Assembly: GCA_028280805.1 (NCBI GenBank)
Contig: JANQLB010000035.1
Coordinates: 1 to 64,000 of the forward strand
Source of the DNA: Tissierellales bacterium
GTDB taxonomy: Bacteria; Bacillota; Clostridia; Tissierellales; VENL01
Length of the DNA: 64,000 nucleotides
Direction of reading: 5' to 3'
Shown: in pieces, positions 30,436-38,326 of the stretch
How positions within the stretch are numbered: position 1 is the stretch's first letter
How the letters are laid out: every line of letters starts with the position of its first letter
Notes under the pieces: model-generated
What the model was told of the DNA's origin: nothing
Databases searched by the model: none
The model's input: the letters and a program-made list of their open reading frames with translations, nothing else
Translations under genes and position numbers: made by a program

Positions 30436-30601
30436 TATATTTTAAAAACCTTATTTTTATGATTGTCATTATTAAAGTTTCTATAATATTATTTAAAGTT
30501 TCAATACTATACAGTTATTTGATAAAAAAGTTCTATTATAATTATTGGAACATTTCTAATATAATTAAACTGGACAATTAATTAAAAATGGAGGTTTAAG
30601 A

Positions 30602-31705
30602 ATGAAAAACAAATTTAAAATCATTTTTGCAGGAGGGCTTATAGGTATCTTTGGTGCTGTATTGGTTTTTGTAGGCAATCCTGTAAATATGGGAATATGT
30701 GTAGCATGTTTTTATAGAGACATAACAGGTGCGTTGGGGCTACATAGAGCAAGTGTAGTACAGTATTTAAGACCTGAAATTATGGGTTTTGTACTAGGAG
30801 CATTTATAATTGCTAAACTTAAAAAAGAATTTAAACCTAGAGGAGGTTCATCTCCTTTAATAAGGTTTTTCTTTGGATTTTTCTTAATTGTTGGAGCATT
30901 AGTATTTTTAGGATGTCCATTAAGGATGATTCTTAGACTTGCAAATGGAGATTTAAATGCTGTAGTAGGTTTAGCAGGTTATATTACAGGTATCATAATT
31001 GGAATTAGATTTTTAAAAATAGGATTTACCATTGGCAGGAGTGTTAATCAACCTAAAATAGCTGGCTACAGTATGCCTATAATTTCAATAGTATTATTAA
31101 TCTTTTTGTTCATAGCTCCGAGTTTTATCTTTTTTAGCGAAAGTGGTCCTGGTTCTTATACAGCTCCAATAATTTGGTCATTAGCAGCCGGACTATTGAT
31201 TGGAGGTACATTACAAAGAACCAGGCTTTGTACAGCAGGTGGTTTTAGAGATATCATTTTAATCAAAGATTTTCATTTAATGTGGGGGCTTATAGGTATA
31301 TTTATCTTTTCTTTAATTGGGAATTTAATTTTAAATCCTGATAACTTTATGATAGGTTTTTCTGGGCAGCCTATAGCTCACAGTGAACATATCTGGAACT
31401 TCCTTGGTATGGTTTTAGTTGGACTAACTGCAGTACTATTAGGAGGTTGTCCTCTAAGACAAACGATACTAGCTGCTGAGGGTGATACGGATGCAGTTAT
31501 AACGATATTTGGATTTATTGCTGGTTCAGCTTTTGTTCATAATTTTGGTTTAGCAGCAAGTCCTAAAGGAGTACCTCAAAATGGTAAAATTGCTGTAGTT
31601 ATAGGAATAATAGTGGTACTAGGTATTGCCTTTATGGTTGCAAAAGAAAATCAAAGAAAAAGAAAATTATCAAAAGAAGCTAAAGGGGGTAAAGTAAGTG
31701 TCTAA
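30602..31705 (+). CDS. yedE: YedE-family putative selenium transporter
   Basis: A 367-residue membrane protein with about nine to ten helices and two repeats, each with a conserved Cys motif: FLGCPLRMILR and LGGCPLRQTILA. NMGICVACFYRD near the N-terminus and RTRLCTAGGFRD are also family features. The YeeE/YedE family moves sulfur or selenium compounds; linkage to yedF and DUF3343 marks the selenium type. The end overlaps yedF by 8 bases. Confidence 0.88.
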   Translation: MKNKFKIIFAGGLIGIFGAVLVFVGNPVNMGICVACFYRDITGALGLHRASVVQYLRPEIMGFVLGAFIIAKLKKEFKPRGGSSPLIRFFFGFFLIVGALVFLGCPLRMILRLANGDLNAVVGLAGYITGIIIGIRFLKIGFTIGRSVNQPKIAGYSMPIISIVLLIFLFIAPSFIFFSESGPGSYTAPIIWSLAAGLLIGGTLQRTRLCTAGGFRDIILIKDFHLMWGLIGIFIFSLIGNLILNPDNFMIGFSGQPIAHSEHIWNFLGMVLVGLTAVLLGGCPLRQTILAAEGDTDAVITIFGFIAGSAFVHNFGLAASPKGVPQNGKIAVVIGIIVVLGIAFMVAKENQRKRKLSKEAKGGKVSV

Positions 31706-31910
31706 AATAGTTGATGCAAGAGGTAGATCTTGCCCCGAACCAGTTATTATGACGAAGCAGGCTGTAGAAACTTTTGATGGAAAAGAAATACATGTTCTTT
31801 TAGATGCTGTTGTAGCAGTAGAAAATGTTAAAAGATATGCACAAAATAAAGGATTTAATGTAGAAAAAAGAGATAATTATGATGATTTTTTATTAATTAT
31901 TAGTAAATAA
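31698..31910 (+). CDS. yedF: TusA-like selenium-metabolism protein (YedF N-domain)
   Basis: A 70-residue single TusA/SirA domain starting at GTG. It has the family motif DARGRSCPEPVIMTK with the active Cys in CPEP. Full YedF has a second domain and about 200 residues; only the first domain is present here. It sits between yedE and the DUF3343 gene. Confidence 0.85.
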   Translation: MSKIVDARGRSCPEPVIMTKQAVETFDGKEIHVLLDAVVAVENVKRYAQNKGFNVEKRDNYDDFLLIISK

Positions 31911-31920
31911 GGTGATAAAT

Positions 31921-32190
31921 TTGACAGAATATTATTGTGTTATGACTTTTCATAGTACTCATCATTCACTAATCTTTGAAAAAGAATTAAAAAAAAGAGG
32001 ATTTAAAATTAAGTTGATGCCAGTTCCCAGACAAGTTAGTTCAAGTTGTGGAACAGCAGCTAAAATTCCCTGTAATTTGAGAGATGATATTATAAGTATA
32101 TGTAATGAAGAAAATATAGAAGTAGATGAAGTTCATAAAATAGAACAAAAAAATACTAAAAACTGGTTTGAAAGGTTTTTAAGTTCCTAA
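31921..32190 (+). CDS. DUF3343 putative selenium-binding protein
   Basis: An 89-residue protein that starts TEYYCVMTFHSTHHSL and has a central SSSCGT motif. DUF3343 genes co-occur with selenium-utilisation genes, and the cysteine may carry persulfide or selenide. I choose TTG 31921, because AAGGTGAT is then the binding site; an in-frame GTG at 31912 is too close to the yedF stop. It is the last gene of the operon. Confidence 0.82.
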   Translation: MTEYYCVMTFHSTHHSLIFEKELKKRGFKIKLMPVPRQVSSSCGTAAKIPCNLRDDIISICNEENIEVDEVHKIEQKNTKNWFERFLSS

Positions 32191-32203
32191 TCTCATTTTT
32201 AAT

Positions 32204-32267
32204 ATAAAGGGCGGTTTGTCTGATACCAAAAACAATATTACAAGGTCTCAGTACAACTGCCCTTTTA
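32204..32267. repeat. Large imperfect inverted repeat, REP-like
   Basis: Two 24-base arms (32204-32227 and 32244-32267) pair with few mismatches and a 16-base loop. The outer part is ATAAAGGGC on the left and GCCCTTTTA on the right. It follows the DUF3343 stop and may end that operon, but it is much longer than the other terminators here. Its AAAGGGC-GGTTTG start resembles the partial element near 35267. The rest of 32191-32510 is AT-rich and holds no reading frame. Confidence 0.6.
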
Positions 32268-32510
32268 CCTTGACTCCTAAAAAATATAACAAATTCGACA
32301 AAAAAATATAGCAATACATTCTAAATTTTCCTTATAATATTTCTTGTGATAAATATTGATTTAATTAGTTAATTATAGTATAATTATATCATGTTACAAT
32401 TAGTTAATATATCTTTTAGAAATAAATTAATGTTTATAAAAAATACTTAACATCTATGAACTTCTATAACAAAAACATTAAAAGTAGAACTAAATGGTGG
32501 GGGGAATAAA

Positions 32511-33623
32511 ATGGGTGAGTCTAAAAGAATTTTTATGGAAGATTTAGAAAGGGGGGATAATTTTAATCATGATGAACTTAAAAGTTTATATGAAAATGTT
32601 GTAGAAGGGTTGGACAAGCTTGATTACTATAAGGACAGAGAACTGCTTTTTAAAGTAAAAGATATTTTTAAAGAAAATAAGATGATGTTTGAAACTGCCC
32701 GCATGACTAGAGAGATTGCTGCATCGTACTATAAAGAGGGTAGAATTGGTAAAGCTATTAAATATGCAGAAGAGTCAGTGGATATTTTACAAAATAATAC
32801 CCATGAGTGTGATATAAGTGAAGCTTTAGTAAGCTATCTAACAAGTATAGCAGTATGTTATTCCGAAATTTTCAGCTATCAGTCTTCTCTACATAACTTT
32901 AAAAAGTGTAAAGAAATTATTAATGATAATGTATCTAATGATGTTTTATCTAGATATTATCATGAATACGGTATTGTGTGTATCTATTTCAGGGCTTACG
33001 ATAAAGCAAAAAAACTATTGGATAAAGCTTTGGAATATGCAGATGACAATATAAAAAGAGGACGTATATATAATGATATAGGACGATATTACTGGAAGAT
33101 AAAAAGACCTCTTGACAGCAGACGTACTTATGACAAGGCAATAGATTTATTTAAATCTGAAAACGACAACAATTGGCTGGCACTTATCTATAATAATTTA
33201 GCCATGTTATACTATACTACTAAAAAGGTTGAACAAGCTGCTGAGTGGATAGAGAAGTGCTTTGAAATATTTGATAAAAGTAATCCTAAATATTGTATTA
33301 TGTATTTCGATACGTATATACGCATTATATTAAGAAAGCATGACTTTGGGGGAGCAGTGGACAAGCTTTTAGAGTTTATTAAAGCATCAGATAATTACTC
33401 ATTTAACAAAAGATATATTTTAGAAGCAATTGATCTTGTTGTAGATAGAGTAAGTAAGTTTAAAAATGAAGAATACGGTATTAAGTTAAAAAATATACTT
33501 CTTAACTTAATAAGACAAAGAGAAGAAGATAGTATGGAAAATGACTATTATACAGACAAATTATATGAGTATCTGGGCAAGTTAAAGTATTTGTTTTATC
33601 CAAAATCTAAAAGGAGGAATTAA
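32511..33623 (+). CDS. TPR-repeat protein, Rap-like size and layout
   Basis: A 370-residue all-helical protein with no signal peptide, membrane helix or DNA-binding domain. After an N-terminal helical bundle (about residues 1-70), tetratricopeptide-like repeats run from about 75 to 330 (for example YKEGRIGKAIKYAEESVDI, FRAYDKAKKLLDKALEYA, YNNLAMLYYTTKKVEQAAE). Length and order resemble Bacillus Rap proteins, which bind exported peptides. The next reading frame, 3 bases after the stop, encodes an exported peptide. A role as its intracellular receptor is inference. Confidence 0.75.
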   Translation: MGESKRIFMEDLERGDNFNHDELKSLYENVVEGLDKLDYYKDRELLFKVKDIFKENKMMFETARMTREIAASYYKEGRIGKAIKYAEESVDILQNNTHECDISEALVSYLTSIAVCYSEIFSYQSSLHNFKKCKEIINDNVSNDVLSRYYHEYGIVCIYFRAYDKAKKLLDKALEYADDNIKRGRIYNDIGRYYWKIKRPLDSRRTYDKAIDLFKSENDNNWLALIYNNLAMLYYTTKKVEQAAEWIEKCFEIFDKSNPKYCIMYFDTYIRIILRKHDFGGAVDKLLEFIKASDNYSFNKRYILEAIDLVVDRVSKFKNEEYGIKLKNILLNLIRQREEDSMENDYYTDKLYEYLGKLKYLFYPKSKRRN

Positions 33624-33626
33624 AAG

Positions 33627-33767
33627 ATGAAAAAATTATTTAAAAGTTTAGCTTGTATATTATTAATATTTATATTATCACTAAGTATAGTATCAGCTAC
33701 AGATGGTGATGGAAGTGGTGGTAGTTTTTCGTCCAATTCTGTTATTGAAAAAATAGTAGCTAAGTAA
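33627..33767 (+). CDS. Small exported peptide precursor (Phr-like candidate)
   Basis: A 46-residue protein starting MKKLFKSLACILLIF, a basic n-region and hydrophobic core, then an SIVSA-T cleavage site at about residue 24. The rest is a Gly/Ser-rich linker and a charged end, SNSVIEKIVAK. A perfect AAGGAGG precedes the ATG, and the stop of the TPR gene is only 3 bases upstream, so the two are surely cotranscribed. The arrangement matches a receptor gene followed by a signalling-peptide precursor. After the stop, the +2 frame stays coding-like for 26 codons, so it may be a shortened form of a longer peptide. Confidence 0.7.
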   Translation: MKKLFKSLACILLIFILSLSIVSATDGDGSGGSFSSNSVIEKIVAK

Positions 33768-33890
33768 AGATAGGAAGAATTAAAAACTATGATAATACAT
33801 CAATTCCTAAGAATGCTCCAAAAGATTGGATTTTAATAATATGAAAAAATTAGAATTTAAACAACCTGTTTTCTTTATTTTAAAGTTAGA

Positions 33891-33958
33891 AGGGTCAGGC
33901 TTTAAAGATTTAATCTTGATATGAATCTTGATATAATAAATCTTTAAAGCCTGACCCT
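33891..33958. repeat. REP-like palindrome with perfect 22-bp arms
   Basis: AGGGTCAGGCTTTAAAGATT starts the left arm (33891-33912), and the right arm (33937-33958) is its exact reverse complement. The 24-base loop contains ATCTTGATAT twice. The outer GGGTCAGGC/GCCTGACCC resembles REP elements moved by Y1 (RAYT) transposases in Clostridia. No transposase is in the window. Confidence 0.7.
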
Positions 33959-34026
33959 GCTCTCTATCACTTTGTTATAATAATTATTGATTATAAAAAG
34001 ATTTATTAAGAGGTGAAATAACAATT

Positions 34027-34266
34027 ATGTTAATACCCCTTGTTTACTTTGGATGGATTATTTTATTATTTATTATTATTGGAATATCTAAAAATAAAGA
34101 AAAGCGATATTTAAAACAAACTTTTTTTTCACTAATTATACTATCAATTTTCGCTGCTCTAATATTTCTCCAAGAGGAGTTAAATATACACTTTAATATA
34201 AGTATATATGTAGGTATAATTTCGTTAATTGGATACATATTCTCGGATTCAAAAAAGAAAGATTAG
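34027..34266 (+). CDS. Small membrane protein, unknown
   Basis: A 79-residue protein with three hydrophobic stretches (about residues 4-20, 32-48 and 56-72) and a lysine-rich end. I do not recognise it. GAGGTG is 12 bases before the ATG, and TTATGTTAATACCC begins the frame. It lies between a REP-like palindrome and a converging NUDIX gene, so it may be accessory DNA. Confidence 0.55.
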   Translation: MLIPLVYFGWIILLFIIIGISKNKEKRYLKQTFFSLIILSIFAALIFLQEELNIHFNISIYVGIISLIGYIFSDSKKKD

Positions 34267-34339
34267 ATTAAGTTTATAAAATGTGATTGTAAATGTTTTA
34301 GCTAACCCTATGCTACTATGATAATCAAGTAAATTTGAA

Positions 34340-34361
34340 AGGAACCTATTTTTAGGTTCCT
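34340..34361. terminator. Hairpin between convergent genes
   Basis: A perfect 9-bp stem AGGAACCTA / TAGGTTCCT with a TTTT loop. Flanking T runs are weak on both sides. Confidence 0.6.
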
Positions 34362-34396
34362 AGATTTCATAAACATATTACACTAAATTTTTTATT

Positions 34397-34876
34397 TTAA
34401 AACTCCTTTAATTCAATAAAATTAACACCACTAACAGTTGACACACCTGCATATAATTTATCGTCATTTTTACCTATAGCCAAGTAATGCTTCAAACATT
34501 CTGTAGCAGTGAAGGGCATTTCTTTGGTTAAAATTTCATCAATATCAACCCATTCCAACATACCTTCAGTACACTTCTCAAGATTTATTTCGACATTATG
34601 TAAGTCAGCAAAATAGTAGTAGTTTTGTCTAATTTCATTATTCTTCATGCGGAGTGTAATATACCTTAATTTCATATTTTCAATATCACTTTCTGTAATA
34701 CCTGTTTCCTCAAAAAGTTCCCTTAAAACACAAGCTTTTGGATTATTTAGTTCATCATTTTCAAAATGACCGCCTATACCGCACCATGAAGGTTGAACTA
34801 CCCTTGAACCAAGTCTATAAAGCAGTAGCATTTTATTTTTGAATACAATATAAATTGATGTCATATTCCTTAACAT
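34397..34876 (-). CDS. NUDIX hydrolase
   Basis: A 159-residue protein with a full Nudix box (GGHFENDELN through RELFEETGI, about residues 34-58), so the metal-binding Glu residues are present. Opening with TSIYIVFKNKMLLLYRLGSR resembles MutT-like 8-oxo-dGTPases. The C-terminal part (about 120-159) is unusual. It lies next to a MazG-like gene on the same strand, so nucleotide clean-up is a plausible shared role. Confidence 0.85.
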   Translation of the reverse strand: MLRNMTSIYIVFKNKMLLLYRLGSRVVQPSWCGIGGHFENDELNNPKACVLRELFEETGITESDIENMKLRYITLRMKNNEIRQNYYYFADLHNVEINLEKCTEGMLEWVDIDEILTKEMPFTATECLKHYLAIGKNDDKLYAGVSTVSGVNFIELKEF

Positions 34877-34924
34877 ATTTGAACTCCTTACTTAATATAA
34901 TCATTTAAGAACAGTGCGATATAA

Positions 34925-35230
34925 TTATTCTTCATTTTCATGAATTTTATCAGCTTCTATTTTACCATAGTTTCTAACTCTATTTCTTTCTACCTTTTTA
35001 ATAATTTCCTCATTTAAATCGTAATCTAATATTTCAGCAATTCCATATAAAAAAATAGCAACATCTGCTAACTCCTCACCAACAGTGGGAATTTTATTTT
35101 TGTATGCTTCAAATGCTTCAGAAAGTTCACCATAAGCACGACAAAATTCAAACTCAATGTTGTTAGTATTAAACCCTTTATTAACTTTGTTATTGTATAT
35201 TTCCTTTTGGATACCCTTTAAAATCTCCAT
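34925..35230 (-). CDS. MazG-like NTP pyrophosphohydrolase
   Basis: A 101-residue all-alpha protein with the two metal-binding motifs of MazG/dUTPase-like enzymes: GELSEAFEAY and GEELADVAIFLYG. One such domain (about 100 residues) usually works as a dimer or tetramer. It starts ATG after GGAGG and lies 49 bases upstream of the NUDIX gene, probably one transcript. Confidence 0.8.
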   Translation of the reverse strand: MEILKGIQKEIYNNKVNKGFNTNNIEFEFCRAYGELSEAFEAYKNKIPTVGEELADVAIFLYGIAEILDYDLNEEIIKKVERNRVRNYGKIEADKIHENEE

Positions 35231-35266
35231 ATATTTCCTCCATGAATTTTTTTGTTTATAGATAAA

Positions 35267-35290
35267 AGGGGACGGTTTGGAGTGACCCCA
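35267..35290. repeat. Partial REP-like sequence
   Basis: AGGGGACGGTTTGGAGTGAC followed by CCC. The GGGG and CCCC ends pair, and GGG-CGGTTTG is shared with the element at 32204. Only one short arm is present. It could be a decayed copy. Confidence 0.35.
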
Positions 35291-35334
35291 TTACTGGCAA
35301 TTCTAGTGCTGGAAAAATTACGCTCTTTACTGTT

Positions 35335-35357
35335 AAAAAAGAGTCTTATTGGCTCTT
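35335..35357 (-). terminator. Terminator of the DUF898 gene
   Basis: Read on the minus strand: AAGAG-CC ... GA-CTCTT with a 5-base loop, then TTTT. It overlaps the last bases of the gene. Confidence 0.6.
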
Positions 35358-35703
35358 ATGCAAATTTAGTATGTTTTACTCTCCATTTTTCTAAAGATAT
35401 TCTTACCCAGAAAGAATAAATTCCTAATGTTATTAGAGATAACAAAAACCATTTAATCCATAATCCAAATAATCCTATTGCTGTTCCGTTAAAAGTTAAT
35501 CTTCTACCTTCTATAACAGTATGATTGATTTTCCATCCATAAACTTTACACAACGCCCATGGATAGCAAATACCTAAGGTTAATATTGTAATAAAAAAAC
35601 CTAATAATTGCCAGCCTACCAACTGTAATAATCTTCCGTCGAAATAAGAATCTGCTTTTTCTTGTGTTATATTGACATTAATATTTGTTGATTGTAAGTT
35701 CAT
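35356..35703 (-). CDS. DUF898 (YjgN-like) membrane protein
   Basis: A 115-residue protein with two to three membrane helices. YFDGRLLQLVGW, the turn ILTLGICYPWA and the repeat ITLGIYSFWVRISLEKW are typical of DUF898. Function is unknown. The ATG follows GGAGGG on the minus strand. Confidence 0.75.
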   Translation of the reverse strand: MNLQSTNINVNITQEKADSYFDGRLLQLVGWQLLGFFITILTLGICYPWALCKVYGWKINHTVIEGRRLTFNGTAIGLFGLWIKWFLLSLITLGIYSFWVRISLEKWRVKHTKFA

Positions 35704-35907
35704 AATTCATCCCTCCTTTTTATTTCAATATTCTAAATAAAAAGAAAAACTCCTTTGATTTTACCTTAAAAAATAATATTAATTTCACCCTTTAGGCTTT
35801 GCTAATAATATGCTAAAATTTAGATATGAATAATGTAAAATCTAAAAAAACATTTATTTTTTAGATTATTTGATAAGTTATAAATAATTATGAAGGAGAA
35901 GGGTAGT

Positions 35908-36423
35908 ATGGAAAAGGGATATATTCATGTATATACAGGTAATGGAAAAGGAAAAACCACTGCTGCGTTTGGATTGGCATTAAGAGCAGCTTGTGCCGGG
36001 AAGAAGGTTTACATAGGTCAATTTGTTAAAGGTATGAAGTATAGCGAAGTAGAGGTAGAAAAATATATTCCAAATATCGAGATTCATCAATTAGGCAGAA
36101 GCTGTTTCATTAGAAGAGATCCTACTGACGAGGATATAAGATTAGCTAAAGAAGGACTGGAACTCTGCACAAAAGCACTTAGTAATGGAAAAAATGACGT
36201 AGTAATCTTAGATGAACTTAATATTGCTTTATATTTTAAGCTTGTTACTCTACAAGAAGTGCTGGATATGCTTTCAAAAAGAAAGCCAAGTGTAGAAGTT
36301 GTTATAACAGGTAGATATGCACCTGAAGAGATAATTGATATAGCGGATTTAGTCACTGAAATGAAAGAGATAAAACACTATTATAAAGACGGCGTTGAGG
36401 CAAGAGAAGGTATAGAGAGATAA
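35908..36423 (+). CDS. Corrinoid adenosyltransferase (CobO/BtuR type)
   Basis: A 171-residue enzyme that transfers adenosyl from ATP to cob(I)alamin. The P-loop GNGKGKTTAAFG is at about residues 9-20, followed by GQFVKG and VILDELNIAL. I start at 35908, because GGAGAAGGG lies before it; an upstream ATG at 35890 has no binding site. It fits a cobalamin-using cell (see metH), though the nearest cobalamin gene is 10 kb away. Confidence 0.9.
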   Translation: MEKGYIHVYTGNGKGKTTAAFGLALRAACAGKKVYIGQFVKGMKYSEVEVEKYIPNIEIHQLGRSCFIRRDPTDEDIRLAKEGLELCTKALSNGKNDVVILDELNIALYFKLVTLQEVLDMLSKRKPSVEVVITGRYAPEEIIDIADLVTEMKEIKHYYKDGVEAREGIER

Positions 36424-36471
36424 AAAATACTAAAGTATAAACATCTAATGTCAAAATAAAAAATATACAAG

Positions 36472-36509
36472 AAAAATATATACAATTCACTTTTTTGTAT
36501 ATATTTTTT
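36472..36509 (+). terminator. Terminator after the adenosyltransferase gene
   Basis: A 10-bp AT-rich stem ATATATACAA / TTGTATATAT with a 9-base loop and a six-T tail. Confidence 0.75.
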
Positions 36510-36661
36510 CATGTATAAAATAAGCTTAGAATTTACATGTCTATATAAAGGAGTTCACTTTTAAAGATTAAAAACTATGACATGTGTCAATAGTTAAAAT
36601 ATAAGTAATATGTAGATATTGCTTAAATGTATTAAAATTGATAAAATGTTTGTAAGTCTTA

Positions 36662-36678
36662 TTGCAAATAATTTGCAA
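36662..36678 (+). promoter_or_regulatory. Perfect Fur/Zur-family-like operator
   Basis: TTGCAAAT-A-ATTTGCAA is a perfect 17-base palindrome with a single central base. This 7-1-7 layout is that of Fur-superfamily operators (Fur, Zur, PerR, Mur). It lies 35 bases before the ABC ATPase start, where it could block transcription. A zinc- or manganese-responsive repressor is likely; which one cannot be told. Confidence 0.6.
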
Positions 36679-36712
36679 ATACGCTGTAAACATAAATTTA
36701 GGAGGAAATTAA

Positions 36713-37459
36713 ATGAGTTTAGTAGAGCTAAAGGATGTTAGCGTGAGGTACAATTCAGTTGTTGCTTTAGAGAGTATAAACCTTAGTGTAAAAGAAAATG
36801 AATTTCTTGGAATAATTGGACCAAATGGAGGAGGTAAAACCACATTATTAAAGGTTTTATTAGGTCTAATAACTCCCTGTGAAGGGACAGTTAAGATTAA
36901 TGATGATATTACACTTGGTTATGCACCTCAATTTACTAGATTCGATACAGATTTTCCTATTACTGTTGAAGATGTAATATTAACAGGAAGACTGCCTTCT
37001 AAATTTAAAATTTTTCATAGGTATTCTAAAGAAGATTTAAGTCTTGCACTTGATATTATGGAAAGAGTAGATGTATTAAAGTTTCGCCATAGACAGATTG
37101 GCAGGCTGTCAGGGGGACAGAAGCAGAAGGTTTTAATAGCAAGAGCATTACTAACAGACCCTAAGATTTTATTATTAGATGAACCTACTTCTAGTTTAGA
37201 TTCAAGTGCTAAAGATGAAATTTATAATCTGCTAAAAGATATAAATAAGAATAAAACTATTATAATGGTAAGCCATGACATAGGAGTAATATCATCTTAT
37301 ATTAATACTGTGGCATGTTTAAACAAAAAACTTCATTATCATGGGTCACATACTAAGTTAAATAAAGATAAGCTTAAAACAGCTTATGGATGCCCTGTTG
37401 AGTTGATTGTTCATACAGAAACTCCCCGTACATTTGTAAGTAAAAATGAGGAGGAATAG
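36713..37459 (+). CDS. Metal ABC transporter ATPase (ZnuC/MntB family)
   Basis: A 248-residue ATPase. Walker A is GPNGGGKTT, signature LSGGQKQK, Walker B ILLLDEPTSSLD, switch His in VSHDIGV. Sequence style fits the zinc/manganese uptake group (family 9). GGAGG precedes the ATG and a metal-type operator lies upstream. The permease begins 4 bases after its stop. Confidence 0.88.
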   Translation: MSLVELKDVSVRYNSVVALESINLSVKENEFLGIIGPNGGGKTTLLKVLLGLITPCEGTVKINDDITLGYAPQFTRFDTDFPITVEDVILTGRLPSKFKIFHRYSKEDLSLALDIMERVDVLKFRHRQIGRLSGGQKQKVLIARALLTDPKILLLDEPTSSLDSSAKDEIYNLLKDINKNKTIIMVSHDIGVISSYINTVACLNKKLHYHGSHTKLNKDKLKTAYGCPVELIVHTETPRTFVSKNEEE

Positions 37460-37462
37460 GAC

Positions 37463-38263
37463 GTGATAGATGGATTATTTAAATATACTTTTATACAAAA
37501 TGCTTTTATAGCCTCAGTATTAGTAAGTATTATTTGTGGTATAATTGGTACAATTATTGTAGAAAAAAAGCTGGTTATGATGAGTGGTGGTATAGCACAT
37601 ACATCATTTGGAGGAATTGGATTAGGATATTTTTTAGGTATAGAGCCTATAATAGGTGCGTTGATATTTTCTATTGGTGCTTCATTAGGTATAGCTCATA
37701 TAAATAGGAGTACTAAAACTAATTCGGATGCTTTGGTTGGAATGTTTTGGGCAATAGGTATGGCTATGGGAATTTTGTTTATAGGTTTAACTCCCGGTTA
37801 TCCTCCTGATATGACTTCCTATCTTTTTGGAGATATTTTAACGGTTTCTAAACTATCTATTAGAATAATGATATTAGTAACAATAATAATTACTTCGGTT
37901 GTAGTTGTATTTTTTAACTATTGGAAAGCTTATTTATTTGATGATGAATTCTCAAAAACTTTAGGTATTCGTACATTATTTTTAGAAAACCTTATATTTA
38001 TATTAATAGCTTTAGCCATTGTAATGCTGATTAAGGTTGTAGGTATAATTTTAGTTATAGCTTTACTTACAATTCCTCCAGCAATAGCAAAATTTCTTAC
38101 ATATAATTTAAAAACAATTATGATTATATCTATAGCTTTTGGTATGTTGTTTTGTATTTTAGGATTATATGTATCGTATCAATTCAATATACCATCAGGT
38201 GCAACAATAATAATAATTGCCGGTTTAACGTTTTTCCTTTTTTCTTCATTTAGAAAACTATAG
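37463..38263 (+). CDS. Metal ABC transporter permease (ZnuB/MntC family)
   Basis: A 266-residue membrane protein with about eight helices and the conserved MSGGIAHTSFGGIGLGYF motif near residue 38. It starts at GTG with GAGGAA upstream. Together with the ATPase it would import Zn2+ or Mn2+. No solute-binding lipoprotein gene follows, so that component must lie elsewhere or be missing. Confidence 0.88.
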   Translation: MIDGLFKYTFIQNAFIASVLVSIICGIIGTIIVEKKLVMMSGGIAHTSFGGIGLGYFLGIEPIIGALIFSIGASLGIAHINRSTKTNSDALVGMFWAIGMAMGILFIGLTPGYPPDMTSYLFGDILTVSKLSIRIMILVTIIITSVVVVFFNYWKAYLFDDEFSKTLGIRTLFLENLIFILIALAIVMLIKVVGIILVIALLTIPPAIAKFLTYNLKTIMIISIAFGMLFCILGLYVSYQFNIPSGATIIIIAGLTFFLFSSFRKL

Positions 38264-38290
38264 TTAAAATTTTAAAAAAGATTTAATTGA

Positions 38291-38326
38291 AAAATTAAAG
38301 CTATTGACCTTATTTAGTCAATAGCT
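38291..38326 (-). terminator. Terminator of msrA
   Basis: A perfect 10-bp stem AGCTATTGAC / GTCAATAGCT with an 8-base loop, overlapping the last codons of msrA. On the minus strand it is followed by TTTAATTTTTC. Confidence 0.7.

Noticed and set aside
32204-32267. Selenocysteine insertion element, because it follows selenium genes
   Set aside because: A bacterial SECIS must lie directly after an in-frame UGA; here the gene ends with TAA and the hairpin is not in a reading frame.
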